A program made the position numbers and the translations under genes. This document shows positions 48,650 to 59,354 of a stretch of 64,000 nt of DNA, one piece after another; within the stretch, counting starts at the first letter, position 1, and each line of letters opens with the position of its first letter. The notes below the pieces were generated by a model, which saw nothing but the letters and a program-made list of their open reading frames with translations, made no database searches and was not told the DNA's origin. Source of the stretch: Bolinopsis microptera. Taxonomy: Eukaryota > Ctenophora > Tentaculata > Lobata > Bolinopsidae. The stretch spans positions 9,669,460-9,733,459 of the forward strand of contig NC_087083.1 in NCBI RefSeq assembly GCF_026151205.1, in the 5' to 3' direction.

Positions 48650-50089
48650 GTTTTAATACACATAAATCATATCTATCATATCACGGAAACATTAACAACG
48701 GTTCTATAATAGCTGCTCTTCCCTCTATTCTCACTCTCTAATTCTCATTCCCTAACGTACTGTTTGAGTCCAACAGCGAGGGAAAGACAATAAGCTACCA
48801 CCGTCACCATGGTGATGTAACAGTAAGAGTGCATATCAGATAGAGTAGGAGAAAACATACCAAGTCCATACATCAAGTGATACACAAGGGTATTAATGGA
48901 GTACCCGAAAGAAGTCTTCTTGTCCTATTGCTGTGTCATAGATCACGCTGAACATTGAATCTCCCAATCCGATAAGAGCTGAGATGACCATCAAATGAAC
49001 AATTCCTCCTTTGATAAAGGTCTCAGCCGCTCCAATTTCTAGGATCTGGGAGAAAGCTTCTTTGGGGAATATCAAGATGGAGAGTATCATGGCCACCAGG
49101 ATAAGTGAACCAGAGAGAACAATACAACCGGTAGGGGTTATCCATCTGGAAATTATGTTGGAAGTTGCACTTCCGACAAGATTGGATCCGCCAATCACTA
49201 CTGTTGTAGGCGGAATCAGCTTCCGTTGATTGGATATTGAAGCTATTACTGTGGGAAACATCTTGTAAAAGTAGGCACAGATAAATCCAGAGTATATCAA
49301 GGGAACAAAATGTAGCCAAAAAACAGGGCGCCTTGCCATCATCTTGAACCATACAATAAAGTCACTAAATGAATTGTTTAGCTCACCCCCATCCATTCTT
49401 TCCTTTTTGTCGCCATCTTCTTTTGGCATATCAACGATATCATCCCCTACACTACTTTCATCTACTTTCATAACAGAATCATCCTCCCCATTATTTTCAT
49501 CAATTTTCACATAATTCACGTCTGCAGTAGTTTTGTGAGAATCCCTACCTTTAATCTCGGATATTCCAAACCCAGCCAGAAGACTAGCAAGGACAGTGAC
49601 ACCAGCACAGAGAGCATAGACTATCTGTCTGTTAGTGGTAGATATTGAAGTCACTTCAACAAAGTAGAAATAGTTAACTAGTCCTCCTGCCACCATACCC
49701 GCGTGTGCAGTGGTCCAGAGATAGCCCATATTCCGTTGAGATTTACCCACCTCGGAATTATCCATCACAATCATAGGAGCGAAGATCCAGCCCGCACCTC
49801 TCCCAATTCCACTGAGGAACTCTCCAGCGTAGATAACATACTGGTTTGTAATCCAAATCATAGGCCAGTACGAACCAGTTGTCAGTACTATTGAGAGGCC
49901 TGCTGTTAGCCGGAGTCCGAGACGATTATACAGAAACTGAAATACCAGAGCAGTAACCATGGAGCCTATATTCTGAATTATAGCGGAGTAGTAGCCTACA
50001 GTGAGGGGGATGTCGCTACTTTCTTCCAGTGTAGGAACCGACCGGATTGGGGTTTTGGCTGCCGGACCGGATTCAGCCGGATTTGGATC

Positions 50090-50332
50090 TCAAATCCGGC
50101 AAGCCGGATTTTGCCGGACCGGAACCGGTGGTTTCAGAGTGAAATAAAAGGCAGCCGGATTTTGCCGGATTTTGCCGGATGTTGCCGGAAAATTTCCTTC
50201 CTTTCCACGCCTAATCTTCATCGAGCACTTCTTGCAGCTTGCATAAGGGATCCCATTTGCTTCTGAGTAGAACAACCAGACGGACGATGTTTTAGATTTA
50301 CTAGGTACTACTCGACTCGACTTAGGGCGGCT
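50090..50332 (-). pseudogene. BED zinc-finger remnant in hAT copy 2
   Basis: Minus-strand counterpart of 45709-45951, with the same W..F and CKKC residues and the same run-off into TIR sequence. One visible residue change (RGKEGN here, RGKERN in copy 1). No transposase catalytic segment follows. Confidence 0.8.
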
Positions 50333-50804
50333 TCAACGTCCGAACAGATATAGTTTTTTTACAAATCTTCCTATCTACTACTAGACATTGCTTAAACAAG
50401 CAGTACGTAGCAGACACAATGTAACACGAGTAGACACGAGTCACGACACTAGACGAGTAATAATCAGAAATGATATCTAATTGGCATATGCTGCCAGACC
50501 CCTGATTGAGCGCGTTTGTGCGAATTCCCTTTTTTCATGCAAGTCTGAGTATCATTGGGTCACGTGACTTACAACCAAAGGTGCTTAATAGGTTGTTCGT
50601 AAGCAGGCACTGTCTAGTACAGTACTAATCACCGTCTGGCGTCTAGAGCTGAGTCACATGATTGCAGTAATGAGCTAATTAAGTAGCTACCCAGACCCTG
50701 AACACGTGACCTTCATATTTCGTATTTCATAATCAGAAGATTAAATACTGCCAATTTTGCGATTATAGCCGGGGGCTAGCCCAGGGAGGTGGCCCAAAAT
50801 ATTT

Positions 50805-53800
50805 TCCGGTTTTTTCTAAGTCCGCACCTACCCCTCGATACACTATTCTGTATTCTGGACTCAAGGTTTCCCCCGGTAATGCGATCTCGGAAGGCAGGCC
50901 TCCCCTTTGCAACACGAGCTCGGAAGCGGGAGCTCTCGATACAGGAGGTACGTCTCGAGAACGACTCGGACCGAAAACTTTTAAGTTAAAATTTTTCGAA
51001 GTTTTTCTGAAAACCACTTTTTTCCACGATTCAGGCTACCCTGTTCATTATTAGCCGAAAATATTTTTTCGGTTTTTCGAAGTCCCCACCTACCCCTCGA
51101 TACACAATTCTGGACTCGAGGTTTCCCCTGGTAATGTGATCACGGAAGGCAGGCCTCCCCTTTGCAACACGAGCTCGGAAGCGGGAGCTCTCGATACAGG
51201 AGGTACGTCTCGAGAACGACTCGGACCGAAAACTTCTAAGTGAAAATTTTTCAAAGTTTTTCTGAAAACCACTTTTTTCCACGATTCAGGCTACCCTGTT
51301 CATTATTAGCCGAAAATATTTTTTCGGTTTTTTGAAGTCCCCACCTACCCCTCGATACACAATTCTGGACTCGAGGTTTCCCCTGGTAATGTGATCACGG
51401 AAGGCAGGCCTCCCCTTTGCAACACGAGCTCGGAAGCGGGAGCTCTCGATACAGGAGGTACGTCTCGAGAACGACTCGGACCGAAAACTTTTAAGTTAAA
51501 TTTTTTTTGAAAACCACTTTTTTCCACGATTCAGGCTACCCTGTTCATTATTAGCCGAAAATATTTTTTCGGTTTTTCGAAGTCCCCACCTACCCCTCGA
51601 TGCACAATTCTGGACTCGAGGTTTCCCCTGGTAGTGTGATCTCGAAAGGCAGGCCTCCCCTTTGCAATACGAGCTCGGAAGCGGGAGCTCTCGATACAGG
51701 AGGTACGTCTCGAGAACGACTCGGACCGAAAAACTTCTAAGTGAAAATTTTTCAAAGTTTTTCTGAAAACCACTTTTTTCCACGATTCAGGCTACCCTGT
51801 TCATTATTAGCCGAAAATATTTTTTCGGTTTTTCGAAGTCCGCACCTACCCATCGATACACAATTCTGGACTCGAGGTTTCCCCCGGTAATGCGATCTCG
51901 GAAGGCAGGCCTCCCCTTTGCAACACGAGCTCGGAAGCGGGAGCTCTCGATACAGGAGGTACGTCTCGAGAACGACTCGGACCGAAAACTTTTAAGTTAA
52001 AATTTTTCGAAGTTTTTCTGAAAACCACTTTTTTCCACGATTCAGGCTACCCTGTTCATTATTAGCCGAAAATATTTTTTCGGTTTTTTCGAAGTCCCCA
52101 CCTACCCCTCGATACACAATTCTGGACTCGAGGTTTCCCCTGGTAATGTGATCACGGAAGGCAGGCCTCCCCTTTGCAACACGAGCTCGGAAGCGGGAGC
52201 TCTCGATACAGGAGGTACGTCTCGAGAACGACTCGGACCGAAAACTTCTAAGTGAAAATTTTTCAAAGTTTTTCTGAAAACCACTTTTTTCCACGATTCA
52301 GGCTACCCTGTTCATTATTAGCCGAAAATATTTTTTCGGTTTTTTGAAATCCCCACCTACCCCTCGATACACAATTCTGGACTCGAGGTTTCCCCTGGTA
52401 ATGTGATCACGGAAGGCAGGCCTCCCCTTTGCAACACGAGCTCGGAAGCGGGAGCTCTCGATACAGGAGGTACGTCTCGAGAACGACTCGGACCGAAAAC
52501 TTTTAAGTTAAATTTTTTTTGAAAACCACTTTTTTCCACGATTCAGGCTACCCTGTTCATTATTAGCCGAAAATATTTTTTCGGTTTTTCGAAGTCCCCA
52601 CCTACCCCTCGATGCACAATTCTGGACTCGAGGTTTCCCCTGGTAGTGTGATCTCGAAAGGCAGGCCTCCCCTTTGCAATACGAGCTCGGAAGCGGGAGC
52701 TCTCGATACAGGAGGTACGTCTCGAGAACGACTCGGACCGAAAAACTTCTAAGTGAAAATTTTTCAAAGTTTTTCTGAAAACCACTTTTTTCCACGATTC
52801 AGGCTACCCTGTTCATTATTAGCCGAAAATATTTTTTCGGTTTTTCGAAGTCCGCACCTACCCCTCGATACACAATTCTGGACTCGAGGTTTCCCCCGGT
52901 AATGCGATCTCGGAAGGGAGGCCTCCCCTTTGCAACACGAGCTCGGAAGCGGGAGCTCTCGATACAGGAGGTACGTCTCGAGAACGACTCGGACCGAAAA
53001 CTTTTAAGTTAAAATTTTTCGAAGTTTTTCTGAAAACCACTTTTTTCCACGATTCAGGCTACCCTGTTCATTATTAGCCGAAAATATTTTTTCGGTTTTT
53101 TCGAAGTCCCCACCTACCCCTCGATACACAATTCTGGACTCGAGGTTTCCCCTGGTAATGTGATCACGGAAGGCAGGCCTCCCCTTTGCAACACGAGCTC
53201 GGAAGCGGGAGCTCTCGATACAGGAGGTACGTCTCGAGAACGACTCGGACCGAAAACTTTTAAGTTAAATTTTTTTTGAAAACCACTTTTTTCCACGATT
53301 CAGGCTACCCTGTTCATTATTAGCCGAAAATATTTTTTCGGTTTTTCGAAGTCCCCACCTACCCCTCGATGCACAATTCTGGACTCGAGGTTTCCCCTGG
53401 TAGTGTGATCTCGAAAGGCAGGCCTCCCCTTTGCAATACGAGCTCGGAAGCGGGAGCTCTCGATACAGGAGGTACGTCTCGAGAACGACTCGGACCGAAA
53501 AACTTCTAAGTGAAAATTTTTCAAAGTTTTTCTGAAAACCACTTTTTTCCACGATTCAGGCTACCCTGTTCATTATTAGCCGAAAATATTTTTTCGGTTT
53601 TTCGAAGTCCGCACCTACCCATCGATACACAATTCTGGACTCAAGGTTTCCCCCGGTAATGCGATCTCGGAAGGGAGGCCTCCCCTTTGCAACACGAGCT
53701 CGGAAGCGGGAGCTCTCGATACAGGAGGTACGTCTCGAGAACGACTCGGACCGAAAACTTTTAAGTTAAAATTTTTCGAAGTTTTTCTGAAAACCACTTT

Positions 53801-54870
53801 TTTCCACGATTCAGGCTACCCTGTTCATTATTAGCCGAAAATATTTTTTCGGTTTTTTGAAGTCCCCACCTACCCCTCGATACACAATTCTGGACTCGAG
53901 GTTTCCCCTGGTAATGTGATCACGGAAGGCAGGCCTCCCCTTTGCAACACGAGCTCGGAAGCGGGAGCTCTCGATACAGGAGGTACGTCTCGAGAACGAC
54001 TCGGACCGAAAAACTTCTAAGTGAAAATTTTTCAAAGTTTTTCTGAAAACCACTTTTTTCCACGATTCAGGCTACCCTGTTCATTATTAGCCGAAAATAT
54101 TTTTTCGGTTTTTCGAAGTCCGCACCTACCCATCGATACACAATTCTGGACTCGAGGTTTCCCCCGGTAATGTGATCTTGGAAGGCAGGCCTCCCCTTTG
54201 CAACACGAGCTCGGAAGCGGGAGCTCTCGATACAGGAGGTACGTCTCGAGAACGACTCGGACCGAAAAACTTCTAAGTGAAAATTTTTCAAAGTTTTTCT
54301 GAAAACCACTTTTTTCCACGATTCAGGCTACCCTGTTCATTATTAGCCGAAAATATTTTTTCGGTTTTTCGAAGTCCGCACCTACCCATCGATACACAAT
54401 TCTGGACTCGAGGTTTCCCCCGGTAATGTGATCTTGGAAGGCAGGCCTCCCCTTTGCAACACGAGCTCGGAAGCGGGAGCTCTCGATACAGGAGGTACGT
54501 CTCGAGAACGACTCGGACCGAAAACTTTTAAATTAAAATTTTTCGAAGTTTTTCTGAAAACCACTTTTTTCCACGATTCAGGCTACCCTGTTCATTATTA
54601 GCCGAAAATATTTTTTCGGTTTTTCGAAGTCCCCACCTACCCCTCGATACACAATTCTGGACTCGAGGTTTCCCCTGGTAATGTGATCTCGAAAGGCAGG
54701 CCTCCCCTTTGCAATACGAGCTCGGAAGCGGGAGCTCTCGATACAGGAGGTACGTCTCGAGAACGACTCGGACCGAAAAACTTCTAAGTGAAAATTTTTC
54801 AAAGTTTTTCTGAAAACCACTTTTTTCCACGATTCAGGCTACCCTGTTCATTATTAGCCGAAAATATTTT
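50805..54870 (-). repeat. ~255-bp tandem array in hAT copy 2 (16 units, higher-order)
   Basis: Sixteen units of the copy 1 repeat. Read from the 55014 end, units 1-7 carry the same diagnostic variants in the same order as units 1-7 of copy 1, and the last two match its last two. Between them a four-type block (a unit with GCGATCTCGGAAGG, one with GTAGTGTGATCTCG, the short unit, one with GTGATCACGGAAGG) is repeated, giving three blocks against one in copy 1. Short units lie at about 53265-53296, 52508-52539 and 51496-51527. Confidence 0.92.
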
Positions 54871-55140
54871 TTTGATTTTTTTTTCGGTAAAAAAAACTGA
54901 AATCCGGCAAAAATCCGGCAATTTTTTTTCCAGCCGGAGCCGGAACCGGAACCGGATTTTGAAGCCGGATATCCGGCCGGAACCGGATTCAGCCGGATTT
55001 CCGGTCGGTTCCTATTCCAGTGCTATATTCTGAACTGCCCCTGCTGGAAATACTGCAGAGAATGAGATACCCATAGCAATGCCGGTTATTAAAACGTTCT
55101 TGAGCTTCTCGTTGCAGCAGCATCCCAGGACTGTCATGAT

Positions 55141-55500
55141 TGTTCTGATGGGTGTATGATAAGATTGTTAATGTGAGAATGTGGTCAGTGGTGAAGGTTG
55201 GTAATCAGTACATCGACAATTGTATTGTTGCGAACTCATTGCGAAAATTTGAGCTGTCTCTGCGAAAATATTAAGGATAAACTTTATCGATCTTACAAAA
55301 TATAAAACAATCCCAGCCACATCGTTAAGAAAAGTTTTGGCGTACGCCCTAGCAAAAGTGTTGTCAATTGTTAATCAAATGTAAATGCTTAATGGAAACT
55401 GTCGGACCTTAGAAAATAAGGCTCCTAAAAATAAGGCTCCCAGATAATAAGGCTGGACAATTATATTGCCAGTCTGCAGGACTAGGACTATATATTATAC
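55141..55500. other. upstream flank of the UNC-93-like gene
   Basis: No ORF or recognised repeat. It should hold the intron or 5' region of the UNC-93-like gene. A small direct repeat AAAATAAGGCTCC occurs twice near 55410-55440. Confidence 0.4.
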
Positions 55501-55880
55501 AGATATACTGATATAGTCCTACTCCTGCAGACAGGTAACCTTATTGTAAAGGCAATAAACACATACCTTTGCTGTGACTCAAAGCAAATCACATACGACC
55601 TTCTCAATACTCCTTCCACGGAACAAGTGGAACTGGAACTAATATTGCTGATCTTTTTGAGATCCTACTCCTGCAGACTGGTAACCTAATTGTACAGGCA
55701 ATAAACACATACCTTTGCTGTGACTTTTGATTGTTGAATTCGATTAAAAGTTCCTTTGAGATCCTTGCACCTCTTGATATTGCTTCTGCGGAACAATCCT
55801 GGATCGATATTAGTAGAATAATCTAATATCCGAGCAAGGTACATGTTCCTAGATCAGAAAACACATACCTTCGCTGTGAG
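55500..55880 (+). repeat. dispersed repeat with CTGCAGACTGGTAACCTAAT motif (copy 1)
   Basis: CTCCTGCAGACTGGTAACCT and AATAAACACATACCTTTGCT occur twice here (about 55524-55580 and 55668-55725), and again at 61743-61800. The adjoining TTCGATTAAAAGTTCCTTTG and TTGCTTCTGCGGAACAA blocks also recur at 61830-61890. Unclassified; no coding content. Confidence 0.7.
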
Positions 55881-56129
55881 TGTGACGCAAGTGACGTTAA
55901 GTGACCCAATGAGCCCCACTTCTAGTTCTTGTCAAATTAGCTTTTGAATTACGACCCAATCATGAAGTATACAGTATAATGGTGTAGGTTAACGGCGAAA
56001 TACAGCTACTTTTAGTTCCTTAAAGTCGTAGGTTTGGAGGAACACGGCTACATTTAAATAATGAGATGGTTTTCTTATCTTACCGTGTAAAAATGTAACA
56101 AGATGAAGTAATATATAATATGTCTTTCT

Positions 56130-56235
56130 TTCCCAAACAAAATTAAATGATATTAATTTGAATAACTGTCCGCAAATGCAAATTGATACCGAGAATCTAA
56201 TCGGTCGCTCGCTTTTCCCATTCAATAAGCTTTAT
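56130..56235 (-). repeat. solo foldback arm, diverged
   Basis: Partial arm of the ~1.8 kb family (AATGATATTAATTTGAATAA and CGGTCGCTCGCTTTTCCCAT, then AATAAGCTTTATTAC) with no second arm or body. The overlapping frame 55989-56225 is not supported. Confidence 0.7.
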
Positions 56236-56335
56236 TACATATGTCCTAAACATGCTTAAAAGCAAAAATTCACCAACACTGATCTATAAAAACCAATTTT
56301 CTCCAGAATAACTAAACTATTTTCCCATCCGAATT

Positions 56336-57142
56336 AGACTTAATTCCTTTTCTGAGGGAATTGTGGACTTACTGCCTTTTATCAGGATTGAATTTAACCG
56401 ATTCCTCTCTAGAAAGGCAGTAAGTCCATTTTTCCTCAGATAAAGTCAACCCAGAAAATACAACATTTCTATATTTTTGATCATATTTTTGCAGTATAAT
56501 TATGTGAGCCTCCTGTACAAAGTTGAAGTATGTAATATTGACGAAAAATGGATAAATTTCTTCTTAAATATCGAATATATTGAAATAATTTTTACAGCAT
56601 AGCATTCAGTCAGACGCAATAATTTGGGTTACAAAATTTGAACATACAATAATTAAAACACCAAATTTTTCAAATAATGTTTCAATAATTCACACAGGGA
56701 CCCTAATTGTGTTCAGGTTCAAAAATGTTGAAAATAATATTTATTTAAATTTATAAATATTGGTACAAACGTTTTTGCTTGCTGAGCTGATAACGACCAC
56801 ATAAAAATCTTTTCGATATAACTAAAACTGTGGAAGTTATAGGCCAAAAACTGCAAATAAAGTGGACTTAATGCCTTTTCTCAGGGAATCTCAGGGAACA
56901 GAAAAAGTTCCCTCAGAGAAGGCTCTACAAACGTACTTAATGCCTTTTCTCAGGGAAGGTTTTGGGATAACGAGCTAAATATTCAAGTTTTTTGTGACTT
57001 AAGTTGCCTTTCGTGACAGCTAAAACAGTAATTTCATAACTTGATTCATAGCTTAAGTTGTAGAGAATCTTCTCCTGAAAATTTTGGTACCAATATCTCA
57101 AAATTTCGTAAAAATGGACTTAATGCCTTTTCTCAGGGAACG
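56336..57142. repeat. interspersed CTTAATGCCTTTTCTCAGGG motif
   Basis: The 20-mer CTTAATGCCTTTTCTCAGGG occurs at about 56876, 56936 and 57118, with diverged versions at 56338 and 56366, and inverted relatives (GAAAGGCAGTAAGTCCA) at 56413. Spacing is irregular. No ORF. Possibly a degraded inverted or tandem element. Confidence 0.6.
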
Positions 57143-57164
57143 GCAGTATATACTTCACGACAAT

Positions 57165-58108
57165 CTGTTGTAAGCCTTCCCTTTGCAACACAAGCTCGGA
57201 AGCGGGAGCTCTCGATACAGGAGGTACGTATCGAGAATCACTCAGACCGAAAATTTTTTCCATTTCACCCTTTTGTAAAAAGGCAATAGTGAAAGGTTAC
57301 GAATGGAGGTTTTTGCAGAAAAACGTGGATTTTGGAGATTGCGGTAGGTGGGTCAAATATATGTCGTGTTCCTTGCTTACTTCCGTTCGTTACCAAGCAA
57401 CGAAAAAGTTGCGCGCGCGCGAGGATTGCTTGCGGAGATGTGATGTATAGATAGCCTGTGATCTATGAATGCGCGGCGCGACTGTGTTTTAATGTATATG
57501 ATGCATGTAATGTATAATATTAATATTAGGTAATAGCCCAATTTGTACGTGGCACGCGTAGTGTATTGATGTGTACACGAGTATAGTTTACCTTTGCTGA
57601 TAATTTCTTGAATTACAGATACAAGTTAAGTTCTACGGCAATCGAACTGAATTTCAAGTGTTTCCCGTATTTGATGCATAATTTATCAATATTATTATCA
57701 TGAAGATTGAAGTGAGCTGATTGGAGCTTATATTTAAATTTATAGTAAATGTGGAATGGAAATCTAGCGTCCGCCAAAACGAAAGAACGGGCGCAATTCT
57801 TGTTTAAGTCAAAATTTTTTCGAAGTTTTTCTGAAAACCACTTTTCTCCACGTTTTATGCTACCCTGTTCATTATTAGCCGGAAATATTTTTTATAGTGA
57901 AAAAAAGTTTTGATTTTTAGGGATTCGAATTAAAATGTGACGAAAAATATGCAGTTCAAGATTTTAGAAATACATTTTAAAAATGAAATATCCGGCAAAA
58001 AATCCGGCAAAATTTTTGAAGCCGGAGCCGGAGCCGGAACCGGATATTGAGGCCAAATATCCGGCCGGATCCGGATTCAGCCGGATATCCGGTCGGTTCC
58101 TAGTCCTA
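57165..58108 (-). mobile_element. diverged relic of the same hAT family
   Basis: Two blocks are recognisable. One is 57172-57260, matching the array unit (TTTGCAACACAAGCTCGGAA, GGGAGCTCTCGATACAGGAG). The other is about 57805-58108, with the CTACCCTGTTCATTATTAGC segment, TCCGGC-rich subterminal repeats and a terminal CCGGTCGGTTCCTA at 58108. About 500 bp of unrelated sequence lies between. The other terminus was not found. It shows substantial divergence, so is older than copies 1 and 2. Confidence 0.75.
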
Positions 58109-58261
58109 AGTTTTCCTAGTCCTATAGTGTTCCTAGTCCTATAGTGCACAGGTTGAGGTATAAATACAACCCAACTCAAAGTAAGCGACACGAAAATTCA
58201 ATTTGCAATCTCTGATTCTGCAATGCGATCGTCTTTCTAATTTTAGCTGATCTATTACGTT

Positions 58262-58770
58262 ATTATGTGACGGGTTACGTGCCGGATTATGTGACGGGTT
58301 ATGTGCCGGGTTATGTGATAGGTTACGTGATAGGTTATGTGATAGGTTACGTGATAGGTTATGTGACAGGTTACGTGATATGTTATGTGACAGGTTACAT
58401 GATAGGTTATGTGACAGGTTATGTGATAGGTTATGTGATAGGTTATGTGACAGGTTATGTGATAGGTTATGTGATAGGTTATGTGATAGGTTACGTGATA
58501 GGTTATGTGACAGGTTACGTGATAGGTTATGTGCCGGGTTATGTGATAGGTTATGTGATAGGTTACGTGATATGTTACGTGATAGGTTACGTGATAGGTT
58601 ATGTGACAGGTTACGTGATAGGTTACGTGAAAGGTTACGTGATAGGTTATGTGACAGGTTATGTGATAGGTTACGTGATAGGTTACGTGATAGGTTACGT
58701 GATAGGTTATGTGACAGGTTACGTGATAGGTTATGTGATAGGTTACGTGACGGGTTACGTGCTGCAATGG
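58262..58770. repeat. 12-bp minisatellite GTGATAGGTTAY
   Basis: About 42 units of GTGATAGGTTAC or GTGATAGGTTAT with CAGG, CCGG and other substitutions. The unit length is a multiple of three and contains few stops, so long ORFs exist in several frames on both strands (such as NLSHNLSR and YVIGYVIG repeats). These are artefacts. Just upstream, 58105-58147 holds two or three copies of TTCCTAGTCCTATAGTG. Confidence 0.95.
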
Positions 58771-58779
58771 TAAAGTAGT

Positions 58780-59354
58780 TTGTAGTAATATCAATTGTAT
58801 CTGAAGAGTTATTATTTGCCTGCCTAAGCGCACTTATAAAGCGCAGGCTTGATACATTTTGGTTTAGAAAGCTGAAAAGTGTGTATTGATTAATGATTAC
58901 CTTGTTAATCTCCACTAGATTTCGGTATTTAGCTGTCGTATACAATTGATTCTCACCGGAAGGTTTTATTTTTTACATTTAATTGATCAGAAGAACTTGA
59001 ACATGGAACTTTAATTTATATTGGTTTTAACAGTTCTGAAGCAGGAGTTTATAAGGTCCGATAAGGTAGTGCTGAATGGGCACTCATGTGTCAATTGTTT
59101 CATACCGAATTCTTTTTCTTTCTTCTAATTTCGCAGTAACCATTTCCAATTTTTGAGGGGGGCTCATAAAATTTTCGGGAGGGCCCCTTGCCCCATTTAC
59201 TCATGTAGGGGAGGCCCAGGGGGGTTGCGATCGAGTCGATACATAGTATTTCGGGATAAGGGTGGTAGTAAGTGAATTAGCTGAAGCTTACTGAATCTTT
59301 ATTGCCGAGTACAGCTGCCTTCGGGTAGTTCTTTTTATTTTTAATCTATTACAA
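58780..59354. other. gene-free stretch
   Basis: No supported gene. The block 59280-59345 (AGTACAGCTGCCTTCGGGTA) matches 11880-11910, the spacer between the arms of copy B, so the dispersed repeat in effect begins here. Confidence 0.5.

Larger units (their letters stand above)
50032..55014 (-). mobile_element. hAT element copy 2, non-autonomous, 4983 bp
   Basis: Same family as copy 1 but reversed: TAGGAACCGACCGG at 50032 and CCGGTTCCTA-type end at 55014, with perfect 8-bp direct repeats TTCCAGTG at 50024-50031 and 55015-55022. It interrupts the UNC-93-like coding exon. Order on the minus strand matches copy 1: long TIR side, tandem array (16 units here), unique region, BED remnant, short TIR side. 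The non-array parts differ from copy 1 by only scattered bases, so both moved recently. The extra 1767 bp relative to copy 1 is explained by seven extra repeat units. Confidence 0.95.
48745..55137 (-). pseudogene. UNC-93-like membrane protein gene split by a hAT insertion
   Basis: Major-facilitator-type protein of the UNC-93 family. The first coding block is 55137-55015, from ATG 55135-55137: MTVLGCCCNEKLKN, then TM1 around VLITGIAMGISFSAVFPAGA. It is cut after ALE by the hAT element 50032-55014 and resumes at 50023 (ESSDIPLTVGYYSAIIQN), reading to 48893. Several hydrophobic helices, a long acidic central loop (GEDDSVMKVDESSVGDDIVD) and a second bundle (PVFWLHFVPLIYSGFICAYF, IGLGDSMFSVIYDTAIGQ) fit an 11-12 TM UNC-93 protein. 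A single extra base in TTCTTTCGGG near 48907 ends the frame at 48893; in the other frame it continues (GYSINTLVYHLMYGLGMF) to a TGA at 48745-48747. Without the insert and the extra base about 470 residues would be encoded, normal for the family. A CAG acceptor just upstream of the ATG suggests a further 5' exon. Confidence 0.85.

Noticed and set aside
58139-58945. Long ORFs encoding NLSHNLSR-like and YVIGYVIG-like repeat proteins on both strands
   Set aside because: They are produced by a 12-bp minisatellite whose length is a multiple of three; several frames are open at once and there is no other coding signal.
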